Assembly: GCA_963773055.1 (NCBI GenBank)
Contig: CAVYZL010000002.1
Span: forward strand, 80,634-144,633
From: PALSA-612 sp963773055
GTDB lineage: Bacteria; Actinomycetota; Thermoleophilia; Gaiellales; Gaiellaceae
Direction of reading: 5' to 3'
DNA length: 64,000 nt
The position numbers and the translations under genes are program-made. Below, one piece after another: positions 55,823 to 64,000 of this stretch. Within the stretch, counting starts at the first letter, position 1, and every line of letters starts with the position of its first letter. The notes under the pieces are model-generated. The model was not told where the DNA came from. It worked only from the letters and a program-made list of their open reading frames with translations, and searched no databases.

Positions 55823-57249
55823 CCGCTGCTGAGGCGGCGGCGCGGCGCAATGCCGGCGCGGCGCGGTAGCGCTCCTCGCCCAGCTCGGAGCGCAGGGCGT
55901 CGAGGATCGCCAGCACCCTGGGAGCCCCGATCGCCTCGCACCACTCGAACGGCCCGCGCGGGTAGTTGAAGCCGAGCCGCATCGCGGTGTCGATGTCCCC
56001 GGCGCTCGCCACCCCGGCCCCGAGGGCGAAGTGGGCTTCGTTGGACGAGCTGGGTCGACGATTCGCCCCAGGACCAGGCCCGGCGCGTCCCCGACCTCAC
56101 TCGACGTGCCTTCCGAAGCGAGGCGAAGTGGGCCTCGGCGGCATCGGCGCTCGCGGCGCTCGTCGCCTCGGCGCGAGTCAGCTCGACCAGCCGCGCCGAT
56201 TCGAGGTCGGGGAGCGCCATGAAGCCGACCGCATCCTCGCCCGGGGCGAGTGAGTTGAGGCTGCCGTGCTCGAGCTGCACCGCCCGGAAGCGGTCCGCGG
56301 CGATCTCCCCGGCGCTGAGGTCGAGCCCGGATCCGGCCTCAGCCGTGGCCTCCGGGCGGGGAGGGTCCTCGGGCCGGTGCCGGTCGGCGGAATAGTCGTA
56401 GTAGCCGCGACCCGTCTTGCGTCCGAGCCGCCCCGCCTGGGACCATCCGTGCCTGGATCATGCTCGGCCGCCAGCGCGGCTCGTGGAAGCTCTGCTCCCA
56501 GAACGACTTCGTGACCTCGAAGCCGACGTCGATTCCGACCAGGTCCATCAGCTCGAAGGGGCCCATCCGGAAGCGCCCGGCCATGCGCACGATCCGGTCG
56601 ATCTCCTCGTGGTCGCAACCCGCTCGCCCAGCAGCTTCAGCGACTCCATCCCGAACGGACGCGCGCAGCGGTTGGCGAGGAAGCCGGGGCCGTCCTGCGC
56701 GACGATCACGCGCTTGCCCATCTGGCGCCCGGCATCCTTCGCCAATTCGATTGCCTCGGGCGCCGACTCGTTTCCGGCGACCACCTCCAGCAGGTCCATC
56801 AGGACGGCGGGTTGAAGAAGTGCATGCCGACGACCTGCCCGGGTAGCGTGGCCGCGGTCGCAAGGGCCGTCACCGGCAGGGAAGAGGTGTTGGTCGCCAG
56901 CACGGTCTCGGGACCACAGACCTCCGAGAGCTTTGCGAACAGCTCCCGCTTGATCTCCAGGCTCTCCGGGGCGGCCTCGATCACGAGGTCGCAGCCGGCC
57001 ATCTCCTCGAGCTTGCCCACCTGGAGCGCTCTCCTTCGCCGCGGCTCGGCCTCCGTCGTCGCTCCGGCCCCGCTCGCCGCCCTTGTCGAGCCCGGCTGAC
57101 GCGCGGCGGCCCCGCGCGAGCCAGCGCGTCCGGGCGGGGTCGTACAGCCGTGTCTCGAAGCCGGCCATGCAACAGACCTGAGCGATGCCCGCGCCCATCG
57201 TTCCGGCGCCGCTGACGACCGGCGATCCGCTCGCCCGTCGACGCGCCAT
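55788..57249 (-). CDS. 3-hydroxyacyl-CoA dehydrogenase (two C-terminal domains), frameshifted
   Basis: NAD-dependent oxidation of 3-hydroxyacyl-CoA in beta-oxidation. From ATG 57249: Rossmann GAGTMGAGIAQVCCMAGF, DLVIEAAPESLEIKRELF, ATNTSSLPVTAL, VVGMHFFNPP, DGPGFLANRC, MGPFELMDLVGIDVGFEV and a second HAD C-terminal unit TAMRLGFNYPRGPFEWCE. At least six indels. The active-site His is in GMHFFNP. The ends are approximate. Adjacent to enoyl-CoA hydratase and acyl-CoA dehydrogenase genes. Confidence 0.85.
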
Positions 57250-58022
57250 CAGCGCCCCCGGAATCGGGCCGGCGCTTGTCGAGGAACGCGCGCATGCCCT
57301 CGACGCGGTCGTCGGTCGCCATCGCGAGCTCGAAGAGCCGCCGCTCGTTCGCCAGCCCGGCTGTGAGCGATGTCTCCTCGGCCGCCAGCACCGCCTGCTT
57401 GGCGAGCTTCACCGCCAGCGGCGGGCGCCGGGCGATCACGCGCGCGAGCTCCATGGCGTCCTCGAGCCATTCGCGCTTGCGGCGACACCTTGTTCACGAA
57501 GCCGAATCGCACCGCCTCCTTGGCGTCGATGCGCCGGCCGGTCAGGACGAGCTCCATGGCGCGCTGCTTGCCGATCACGCGTGCGAGGCGCTGCGTGCCG
57601 CCGCCGCCGGGGATGATCCCGAGCGTGATCTCCGGCTGCCCGAACTCGGCGGTCTCGGAGGCGACGATCATGTCGCACATCAGGGCCAGCTCGCAGCCGC
57701 CGCCGAGGGCGAATCCGGACACCGCGGCGATCATCGGCGTGCGGCAGGCTGCGAGCCGGTTCCAGAACGCGACCGTCGAGGACTCCAGCACGTCCTGGAA
57801 CGAGCGCTCCGACATCGCCTTGATGTCGGCGCCGGCGGCGAACACCTCGGTGCTGCCGGCAATCACGATGCAGTGACCTCGGGGTCGCCGTCGAGCTCCT
57901 CGACCGCGTCGGCCAGCTCGCCCATCACCTCCGGCGACAGCGCATTGCGGCGCTCCGGCCGGTCGAGCGTGACGATCCCGACCGCCTCCTCGGATCTCGA
58001 CCATCTGCGCGACGTGCTCCAC
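57249..58022 (-). CDS. Enoyl-CoA hydratase/isomerase, frameshifted
   Basis: Hydrates trans-2-enoyl-CoA. EAVGIVTLDRPERRNALSPE and VMGELADAVEELDGDPEV lie in one frame, then IVIAGSTEVFAAGADIKAMS, SGFALGGGCELALMCDMI, EITLGIIPGGGGTQRLAR and GKQRAMELVLTGRRIDAKEA in another, with the C-terminus VIARRPPLAVKLAKQAVLAA in a third. Oxyanion-hole glycines and the catalytic Glu (GQPEIT/GGTQRL region) are visible. Breaks at about 57985, 57885 and 57480. Start GTG 58022 or ATG 58004. Confidence 0.88.
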   Translation of the reverse strand: MEHVAQMVEIRGGGRDRHARPAGAPQCAVAGGDGRAGRRGRGARRRPRGHCIVIAGSTEVFAAGADIKAMSERSFQDVLESSTVAFWNRLAACRTPMIAAVSGFALGGGCELALMCDMIVASETAEFGQPEITLGIIPGGGGTQRLARVIGKQRAMELVLTGRRIDAKEAVRFGFVNKVSPQARMARGRHGARARDRPAPAAGGEARQAGGAGGRGDIAHSRAGERAAALRARDGDRRPRRGHARVPRQAPARFRGR

Positions 58023-58030
58023 CGGCCGGT

Positions 58031-59206
58031 CTACTTCGGGATCAGCGCGTTGATGCCGGTCGCGTCGCGGCCGATGATCAGCTTCTGGATCTGCGAGGTC
58101 CCCTCGTAAAGCGTCGTGACACGCGCGTCGCGCATGTAGCGCTCGACCGGGTACTCGTCGACGTAGCCGTAGCCGCCGTGGACCTGGATCGCCGGGTTCG
58201 CGCAGCGCACCGCGGCTTCGGTCGCGTAGAACTTGGCGATCGACGTCTCGGGGGTGTTCGGCCGCTTGCGGTCCTTGAGGTGGCCGGCGCGCCAGACGAG
58301 CAGCCGGGCCGCGTCGGTGTCGACGAGCATGTCCGCGATCAGCTCCTGCACGAGCTGGAAGCTCGCGACCGGGCGGTCGAACTGACGGCGCTCCTTCGAG
58401 TAGGAGACCGACGCGTTGACGCAGCCCTGGCAGATCCCGACGCAGCCGGCGGCGACGCTGTAGCGGCCCCGGTCGAGCGCCGACATCGCGATCTTGAATC
58501 CGTCGCCGATGTCGCCGAGCATCTCGTCACCGGACACCTCGACCTCGTCGAGCGCCAGTTCCGCCGTGTCCGAGGCGCGCAGGCCGAGCTTGCCGTGGAT
58601 CTCCTGGGCCGAGAACCCGGGGCGGTCGGTCGGGACGAGGAAGCAGGCGAGCCCGCGGTGCTTCTTCTCCGGGTCGGTCTGGGCGAAGATCATCGCCACC
58701 TTGGCGTGGTTGCCGAGGGAGATGAACATCTTCGAGCCGGAGATCTTCCAGCCGCCGTTGACCCGCGTCGCGCGCGTCGCGACAGGTAGGCGGCGTCCGA
58801 GCCGGTGCCGGGCTCGGTGAGCCCGAAGCAGCCGACGCCTCGCCCGAGCAGAGCTTGGGCAGGAGCGCGCGCTTCTGCTCCTCGGTTCCCCAGTGCTCGA
58901 TCGAGCCGCGACCAGTGACGTCTGGACGGACACCACCGTGCGGGCCGAGGAGTCGCCGCGCCCGATCTCCTCGACGATCAGCCCGTAGCTGACGTAGTCG
59001 AGGCTGCGGCCGCCGTACTCCTCGGCAACCGGCGCGCCGAGGTAGCCCATGTCGGCGATCTTCTTGACCAGCTCGAGGTCGAAGCGCTCGGCGCGGTCGT
59101 TGTCGCGCGCTCTGGGGATGATCTCGCGGTCGGCGAAGTCCCGCGCGGTCTCGCGGATCAGCTGCTGCTCGTCGGTGAGGTCGAAGTCGAACAGCCGCTT
59201 GGCTAT
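58031..59206 (-). CDS. Acyl-CoA dehydrogenase, paired indels inside
   Basis: About 390 residues. N-terminal LFDFDLTDEQQLIRETARDF, LGAPVAEEYGGRSLDYVS; middle NGGWKISGSKMFISLGNHAK; QLVQELIADMLVDTDAARLL; and the catalytic glutamate in RVTTLYEGTSQIQKLIIGRD. Compensating indels at about 58780-58930 blur the TEPGTGSD segment. The frame starts after a TAG at 59207-59209, with ATA where a start is expected, so the first base or codon may be miscalled. First step of beta-oxidation, with FAD. Confidence 0.9.
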   Translation of the reverse strand: MAKRLFDFDLTDEQQLIRETARDFADREIIPRARDNDRAERFDLELVKKIADMGYLGAPVAEEYGGRSLDYVSYGLIVEEIGRGDSSARTVVSVQTSLVAARSSTGEPRSRSARSCPSSARARRRLLRAHRARHRLGRRLPVATRATRVNGGWKISGSKMFISLGNHAKVAMIFAQTDPEKKHRGLACFLVPTDRPGFSAQEIHGKLGLRASDTAELALDEVEVSGDEMLGDIGDGFKIAMSALDRGRYSVAAGCVGICQGCVNASVSYSKERRQFDRPVASFQLVQELIADMLVDTDAARLLVWRAGHLKDRKRPNTPETSIAKFYATEAAVRCANPAIQVHGGYGYVDEYPVERYMRDARVTTLYEGTSQIQKLIIGRDATGINALIPK

Positions 59207-59262
59207 CTACGGGCGCGGGCGGCGAAGCCCGAGCGCTCGAGATTCAGCTCTCGAGCTGTCGC

Positions 59263-60026
59263 TCAGGACCGCGCCGAGGCCGTGGCGCCGCCCTCGGTGC
59301 GGGGCCGGGGACAGCGGAACGCGGCGCCCGTCGACGCCGAGACCGGCTGGACCTCGCGCACGGTGGAGGCGAGGAAGGCCTCCTGGGCGCCCCGCAGGTC
59401 GTCGAGCTGGAAGGTGCCTTCGTCACGTGCAGCGCCTCGATCAGCCGCTCGCGCGTGATCGAGCGAGCACGCCGGCGTCGCAGCGCCGGGGTGCGCAGGC
59501 CCGTCCCGGCCGAGACCCAGAAGATGGTGGAGGTCGGCGCCTCGAGCACCGTGCCGTCTGGGTGTGATCAGCACCGCCTCGTCGGCGCCGCCGCCCTGGG
59601 CGATGGCGCGTCGCCTGCATGTTGGCGGCGTAGGAGAGCGACTTGACCCCGTTGAGGATCATCGTCGGGTGGTAGGTGACGGTGGCGAGGTGAGACCGTC
59701 TCGGGTGCTCGGGCAGCGGCTCGGACGCGATCCGGCGGCCACCGCGGGTGACGATCAGGCGCAGCGGGCCGCCGCCGTCCCGTCTCGGCCCAGCAGCGCC
59801 TCGATCTCCCGCTCCAAGGCTCCCGCGGTCCACGCCAGCCAGATCCCGGCCGCCGAGCGCTCCATCCGCTCGAGGTGGTCCCCCAGCGCGAAGGGGCGCC
59901 AGCGTAGAGGCGCATCACCTCGAAGGCGCCGTCGCCGCGCAAGAAGCCGTCGTCGTTGATCGGGACCGTCGCCTCCGACGTGGGCCGGATCCCGCCGTCG
60001 ACGCTCGATAGCTCCCGCTCTGGCAT
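59263..60026 (-). CDS. Class IV PLP aminotransferase (PabC/IlvE-like), frameshifted
   Basis: From ATG 60026: PTSEATVPINDDGFLRGDGA, EVMRLYAG, PTMILNGVKSLSYAANMQA (the PLP lysine in VKSLSYAAN), LEAPTSTIFWVSAGTG and a C-terminus with DLRGAQEAFLASTVREVQPV. Either 4-amino-4-deoxychorismate lyase or a branched-chain/D-amino acid aminotransferase; the short C-terminus and KSL-x-Y favour the PabC-like group. Breaks at about 59890, 59780, 59610, 59560 and 59420. Confidence 0.82.
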
Positions 60027-60149
60027 GCGCGGGCGAGGCTAACCGATTGACTGTTTGCCGGGCGCGGTGTTAGCGCCGGCACATTGAATGATAAGGCGGC
60101 GAAGCCGCCGCAAGTCATTCACGCCGGCGCGACGCCCTATCCTGCCCCC

Positions 60150-60486
60150 GTGGGGTTCATTCTGGCGACGCTGGCGATCCTCGCATTCCTGATCGGCGTG
60201 CTGCTCCTGGTTGGCCACTTCTACCCCGGAAGCGGCGCCGATCTGGTCGACTGGAAGCCGACCCGCTCCCCCGAGGTCGAGGCTGACCCCTGGAGGCCGA
60301 GCGACATCGAGCAGATGATCGAGGCCCAGAACGAGATGCGAAGGCGACGGGGCGCACCGGGAGCTGACCGAGCGCGAGCTGCGTCGCAAGGTCGCCGAGG
60401 ACGAGGATACTCAACCTCGCCTGCGCGTGTCGCGGACCCTTCGGGGCCCCTGCGGGCCGAGCCGCCGCGGTGGCCCCGGGCGCTGA
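60150..60486 (+). CDS. Small single-TM membrane protein, one frameshift
   Basis: From GTG 60150: one TM helix GFILATLAILAFLIGVLLLV near the N-terminus, then HFYPGSGADLVDWKPTRSPE and a helix IEQMIEAQNEMRRRRGA. After a one-base slip at about 60355 it continues ELTERELRRKVAEDEDTQP to a TGA at 60484. About 110 residues. No recognised function. Confidence 0.65.
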
Positions 60487-60990
60487 TCGTCGGCTGCGGA
60501 GCCGCGGTCAGGCTTCTCGGAGCGAGCCTGGCTGGGAGCAGGGGGTGGGCGGTCTCGCGGCACCTCCCCGCTCGCAGGCCGGCCTCGACGGCGGTGGAGC
60601 GCGGCCGGGATCGAGGCGGCGCTGGGCCGATCCGGATCGGCCTGGCACGGTGCTCGACTCTGGTCGGCGACGTCACCGTCGTCCTGCTGGCTGTTGGGCT
60701 CGGCGAGCGGTGATCGCGAAGCGCCGCGGCGATCCACGGTACGCGGCTCGAGCGGCTGCTCGAGCGCCTCGTCCGACACCCCGGTGCGGGGCTTCGTCTA
60801 CGAGGCGGCGGGGACAGTGGAGGCCGGAGCTGCTGGCGGGGGGCGCCGAGGCCAGTTCGCGCCGCGACCCGCAGATGGCGGATACCGGCGGAGATCGTCG
60901 CCGCGGAGCCCTCCGAGCCCCCGGCCTGGGCCGAGCAGATGACTGCTGCGACCGACCGAAGTTATCACCCAAGGGCCAGCGCGGGGCTAG
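60462..60990 (+). CDS. NAD(P)-binding Rossmann protein, unknown function, frameshifted
   Basis: Starts near PRALIVGCG (Rossmann GxGxxG-like turn). Pieces in successive frames: TVLDLVGDVTVVLLAVG, GSASGDREA, LLERLVDTPVRGFVYEAAG-type text and WAEQMTAATDR. Together they resemble an extended SDR or sugar-nucleotide-binding protein of about 170 residues. At least four indels. Start and end are approximate. Confidence 0.5.
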
Positions 60991-61020
60991 AGTCGGTCCA
61001 AAAGCGACTCGGAGGTTGGA

Positions 61021-61861
61021 ATGAGCTACGCGAAGGACGTTCTCGTCGACACGCAGTGGCTGGCGGACCACCTCGACGACGACTCCATCCGGATCGTCGA
61101 GGTCGACGAGAACCCCGCCCTCTACGCGGAGGCGCACATCCCCGGTGCGATCGGGTTCGACTGGAAGAACGATCTGCAGGACCAGGTCAAGCGCGACTTC
61201 CTCGGACCGGAGGCCTTCGGTGAGCTCTTCGGCTCCCACGGCGATCTCCAACGACCACCAGATCATCCTCTACGGCGACCGCAACAACTGGTTCGCCGCC
61301 TACACCTACTGGTACCTCAAGTACTACGGGCACCACAACGTCAAGCTGCTCAACGCCCCGCGCGAGAAGTGGATCGGCGAGGACCGGCCGACCACGACCG
61401 ACGCCCCGACCTTCCCGCCCGCGACCTTCAGCGCGCAGGCCGGCGACGACAGCATCCGCGCCATGCGGAACGAGGTGCTCGCCGCGCTCGACGCCGCGAC
61501 CAAGCTCGTCGACGTGCGCCCCCGCAGGAGTTCTCCGGGCGAGCTCATCGCCATGCCCGGCTACGAGCAGGAGGGCGCGCAGCGCTCCGGCCACATCCCG
61601 GGCGCCGCGTCGGTGCCGTGGGCGCAGGCGGTGCAGGAGGACGGGACGTTCAAGTCCGCCGACGACCTCGCCGCGCTCTACAGCGGCAAGGGCGTGACGA
61701 ACGGGTCGTCGATCATCGCCTACTGCCGCATCGGCGAGCGCTCGGCGCACACCTGGTTCGTGCTCCACGAGCTGCTGGGCCAGTCCGACGTCAAGAACTA
61801 CGACGGCTCCTGGACCGAGTGGGGGAACCTCGTCAACGTCCCCATCGAAAAGGACGTCTGA
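61021..61861 (+). CDS. Thiosulfate / 3-mercaptopyruvate sulfurtransferase, frameshifted
   Basis: Two rhodanese domains, about 280 residues, ATG 61021 behind GGAGG. The N-terminal domain (VLVDTQWLADHLDDDSIRIV, IPGAIGFDWKNDLQD) is inactive-type; the C-terminal domain has the active-site Cys in IIAYCRIGERSAHTWFVL. YDGSWTEWGNLVNVPIE ends it. Frame slips at about 61235 and 61525. Transfers sulfane sulfur to cyanide or thiols. Confidence 0.9.
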
Positions 61862-62477
61862 CGGCGGCCTGGGCCGCCTCGCTGCGTCCTCGGGTCGGCG
61901 GCCTTCCCCTTCCCCCCTCCCCTCCCCAGGTCGCCGAGAATCCTCGCCGTCGCGCCCCAGATCAGGGCGCCGTCGGTCTTGTAGACATCGGTGCGGAAGG
62001 GGAGGCCTCGGCGGATGAGGCGCTCCCTTCCGTAGCCGGCGCAGACTTCAGCGCGGCAGGCTGAGCTCGAGTCTCGCGACCTCACCCGCGCTCGGGCGCC
62101 AGCGCGTTGGTGGCCTCGATCACGCCGACGAACGGGTAGATCGCGTAACTCGTGACCACGGTGGGCGTCGGCGCCAGCGCGCCGACGAGCTCGACGCCAG
62201 CCGGGTCGAGGCCGATCTCCTCCTCGGCCTCGCGCAGCGCGGTCTGGCGCAGGTCCTCACCGGGATCCTGGCGGCCGCCCGGGAACGAGATCTCCCCGGC
62301 GTGGCGGCGCAGGTCGTCGCGTCGGCGGGTGAACACCGCGTGCAGCTCCCCGTCGCGCGCGAACAGCGGCACCAGCACGGCGGCGTCGGTGCGTCCGTGA
62401 ACGTCCAGCGACGCGGCTTGCTCGGGGTAGAAGAAGAAAGCAGAGCTGGCTACGAGGGTCTCTCCCGCGCCCTCCAA
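61798..62477 (-). CDS. Nudix hydrolase (CoA pyrophosphatase NudL-like), frameshifted
   Basis: Start TTG 62477 after GAGGGCGCGG. VLVPLFARDGELHAVFTRRR, RRHAGEISFPGGRQDPGEDL with LREAEEEIGL completes the Nudix box (Gx5Ex7REUxEExGU) and the upstream signature LLTxR-type FTRRRDDLRRH of CoA pyrophosphatases. After about 62085 the frame changes: GLPFRTDVYKTDGALIWGAT and ARILGDL complete the C-terminus. Hydrolyses CoA or short acyl-CoA. The 3' end is uncertain and may overlap the sulfurtransferase end. Confidence 0.83.
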
Positions 62478-63293
62478 AGATGATCACCTGCACAGTGCCG
62501 CCACGAACGCTCCAGGCGGCGCCGGCGACATAGGAGGCGCGCTCCGAGCAGAGGAAGACGATCGCCGCGGCGATCTCGCCGACCTCGGCGAGCCGGCCGA
62601 TCGGGCGCTTGGCTCCGGCGTCCTCCAGCGCCTCGCCGCGGCTGGAAGGCCCCGACTAGCTCCCGGGGACTGGTCGAGCAGGCCGCCCGGCTCCATCCAC
62701 ATCTCCGAGCTGGGGTCGGGCCGGGGCAGACCGCGTTGACGAGCACACCCTGGCCCGGCATAGCGATCGGCGAAGAGGCGCGAGAGCGATAGCTCGGCGG
62801 CCTTCGCAACCGAGTACTCGGGCATCGCCGCCGAGGGGCGCTTGCCGGCGGTCGAGCAGACGTTGACGATCCTCCCCCAGCCCCGCTCTGCCATTCCCGG
62901 TGCCCGCGGCCCGCATCGCGCGAAGCGGGGCGATCACGTTGAGCTCGACTGGAGCCGCCAGTCCTCCTCGGGCACACCCGAGGCCGCCGCCTCGGGCGAC
63001 GCCGGCGTTGTTGACGAAGGCGTCGAGCCGGCCGAAGCGCTCGCTTGCCTGCCGCCACCATGCGCTCGCCGGAGTCCTCTCTCGGTGATGTCAAGCGCAA
63101 GCGTCCGCAGCCTTCCTCCTTCCGTTGGCCGCCCCGTCCTCCTCCGCGGCCGCCGCGAGGGGCACTCTGAATCGCGGGCGACCAGAAGCACCTCTGGCCC
63201 CCTCGCCGCAGAGCGGCGGGGCGGTTTCGCGGCCGATCCCCCGGCTGGCCCCGGTGAGCGACGCAGCCTACGGTTGGTGAGGCCCAGGTCCAT
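62455..63293 (-). CDS. SDR family NAD(P)-dependent oxidoreductase, frameshifted
   Basis: From ATG 63293: LTGASRGIGRE (TGxxxGIG), ALDITE, NNAGVA region, WGRIVNVCSTAGKRPSAAMP, catalytic YSVAKAAELSLSRLF (YxxxK), LVNAVCPGPTSSEMW and C-terminal AAIVFLCSERASYVAGAAWS, VDGGTVQVI. At least six indels spread over it. Typical 3-oxoacyl-ACP reductase-like SDR of about 260 residues. Substrate unknown. Confidence 0.85.
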
Positions 63294-63342
63294 CGCGGCT
63301 AGAGCGAGCTCGATCCGGTCACGTGATCCTTCGACCTCGGTC

Positions 63343-63713
63343 TCACCCGTCCAGGGCGCGGTGGACCGGGCACTTGCCGGCGATCACCCGATCCGCTCTC
63401 TGCTGCTCGGGGCTGAGCTCTTTCGGCAGGCGGAGTGTCACGGTGGAACTCAGCTCGGGCACCCGGTCCGCCGAACTCCATCCCGACCTCGACCCGAGCG
63501 TCTCCCACCGTGCCACTCCTTGCGGTCCGCGTACATCTCCCAGGGTGATCGCGGTGCAGGCGGCGAGCGAGGCGGCGAGGACCCTGGTCGGGCGATGGGC
63601 CCTGTCGGCGCCGCCCGATGCCGGCGGCTCGTCAATCACGAGCGCTGTGTCCGCCCTCGATCTCGACATCGTGGGTGAAACCCGTCCCGGCGGCGGGCGA
63701 CGACGGTGACCAT
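63343..63713 (-). CDS. OsmC family peroxiredoxin-like protein, frameshifted
   Basis: From ATG 63713: VTVVARRRDGF, DVEIEGG, ALVIDEPPASGG, then PTRVLAASLAACTAITL (first Cys of the OsmC/Ohr pair), EMYADRKEW, ARVEVGMEFGG and LRLPKELSPEQ with the second Cys in GKCPVHRAL. About 123 residues; four or more indels. Reduces organic hydroperoxides with thiols. Confidence 0.82.
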
Positions 63714-63719
63714 ACGCTT

Positions 63720-64000
63720 CAGCCCTTCCCCCCGCCCCCTCGAAGAGGGCTGGGGGTCGTCGGTATCGCGGAGGCACGGGCCATGGCGAGAGGCGTAGGT
63801 CGGAGGCCCGGTTGACGAACCTGATCACTCGTCTTGTCGGCGAGCTGGCTCCGCTTCGGCGAGTGGCGGCGATCCCGCCGCTCGGCCCGTCTCGGATCGT
63901 CGTGCGGGCCACGTCCAGCGCCGCCGAGAGGCCGCGTGCCGCCGGGGATCACGAACTTTCGGCGGCAGCTCGACCTGGCGCCATCTACTTGTCGATCAGC
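63720..64000 (-). other. Window end: possible 3' part of a minus-strand gene, not identified
   Basis: No reliable frame. One minus-strand frame reads FVIPGGTRPL and ARTTIRDGPSGGIAAT from base 64000 inward with coding-like composition, broken by indels, and may be the end of a gene that starts outside the window. Nothing more can be supported. Confidence 0.3.

Noticed and set aside
1..64000. CRISPR array, IS element or prophage
   Set aside because: No regularly spaced repeats, no transposase, and no phage structural genes were recognised anywhere in the window.

Overview
The window is high-GC DNA with many GTG and TTG starts and 4-bp gene overlaps. It carries a hopanoid operon, CHASE2 and AAA-type cyclases, a WhiG/FliA-like sigma factor, ThyX, FolE2 and ClpS. 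This fits an actinobacterium, most likely of the Thermoleophilia (Gaiellales/Solirubrobacterales type). The taxonomic placement is inference from gene content only.

Layout. 0-8.8 kb: a CHASE2-adenylate cyclase, a kelch protein, a peptidase E-like protein, an asparaginase II-GrpB fusion, an MFS exporter, an Fpg/Nei glycosylase, GTP cyclohydrolase FolE2 and ClpS. 8.8-16.2 kb: PlsY, Fe/Mn SOD, an ECF sigma/anti-sigma pair, ThyX, a YcaQ-like glycosylase, an S9 peptidase and a SnoaL-like protein. 16.2-23.7 kb: a minus-strand chain hpnC-hpnD-hpnE-shc-hpnH-hpnG-ispH-yjbQ that makes squalene from FPP, cyclises it and attaches the adenosyl/ribosyl side chain. 23.7-29.8 kb: an alcohol dehydrogenase, a methyltransferase, a small ABM-like protein, a very large cyclase-AAA regulator and a lipoprotein.

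29.9-40.6 kb and 42.8-55.6 kb form a surface-glycan region. The first part has a Gfo/Idh oxidoreductase, three GT2 enzymes, one GT4, a GT-C-like membrane protein, methyltransferases, a lactonase-like MBL protein and a secreted Cys-rich protein. The second has a GSAM-like aminotransferase, a novel-looking internally duplicated Cys protein, a C-methyltransferase, RfbF, a PIG-L deacetylase, a RmlC-like epimerase, a DUF4910 protein, an NAD-epimerase, a DegT aminotransferase, a GT4 and a PAP2 remnant. Between them lie a tRNA-Thr and tmk-holB-phosphatase. At 50.8-53 kb there is a sigma factor and two receiver-like proteins with Glu at the phosphoacceptor position.

55.8-64 kb carries lipid catabolism and general metabolism: 3-hydroxyacyl-CoA dehydrogenase, enoyl-CoA hydratase, acyl-CoA dehydrogenase, class IV aminotransferase, sulfurtransferase, Nudix, SDR and OsmC. 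The step at about 55.6 kb, where PAP2 is cut, may be an assembly joint.

A major caution: many frames are broken by single-base indels, concentrated at 27-36.6, 42-51.5 and 55.8-64 kb. Because indispensable genes (tmk, holB) and thyX are hit, I read most of these as sequencing or consensus errors, not as pseudogenes. Entries give the whole inferred gene span and say where the frame changes.
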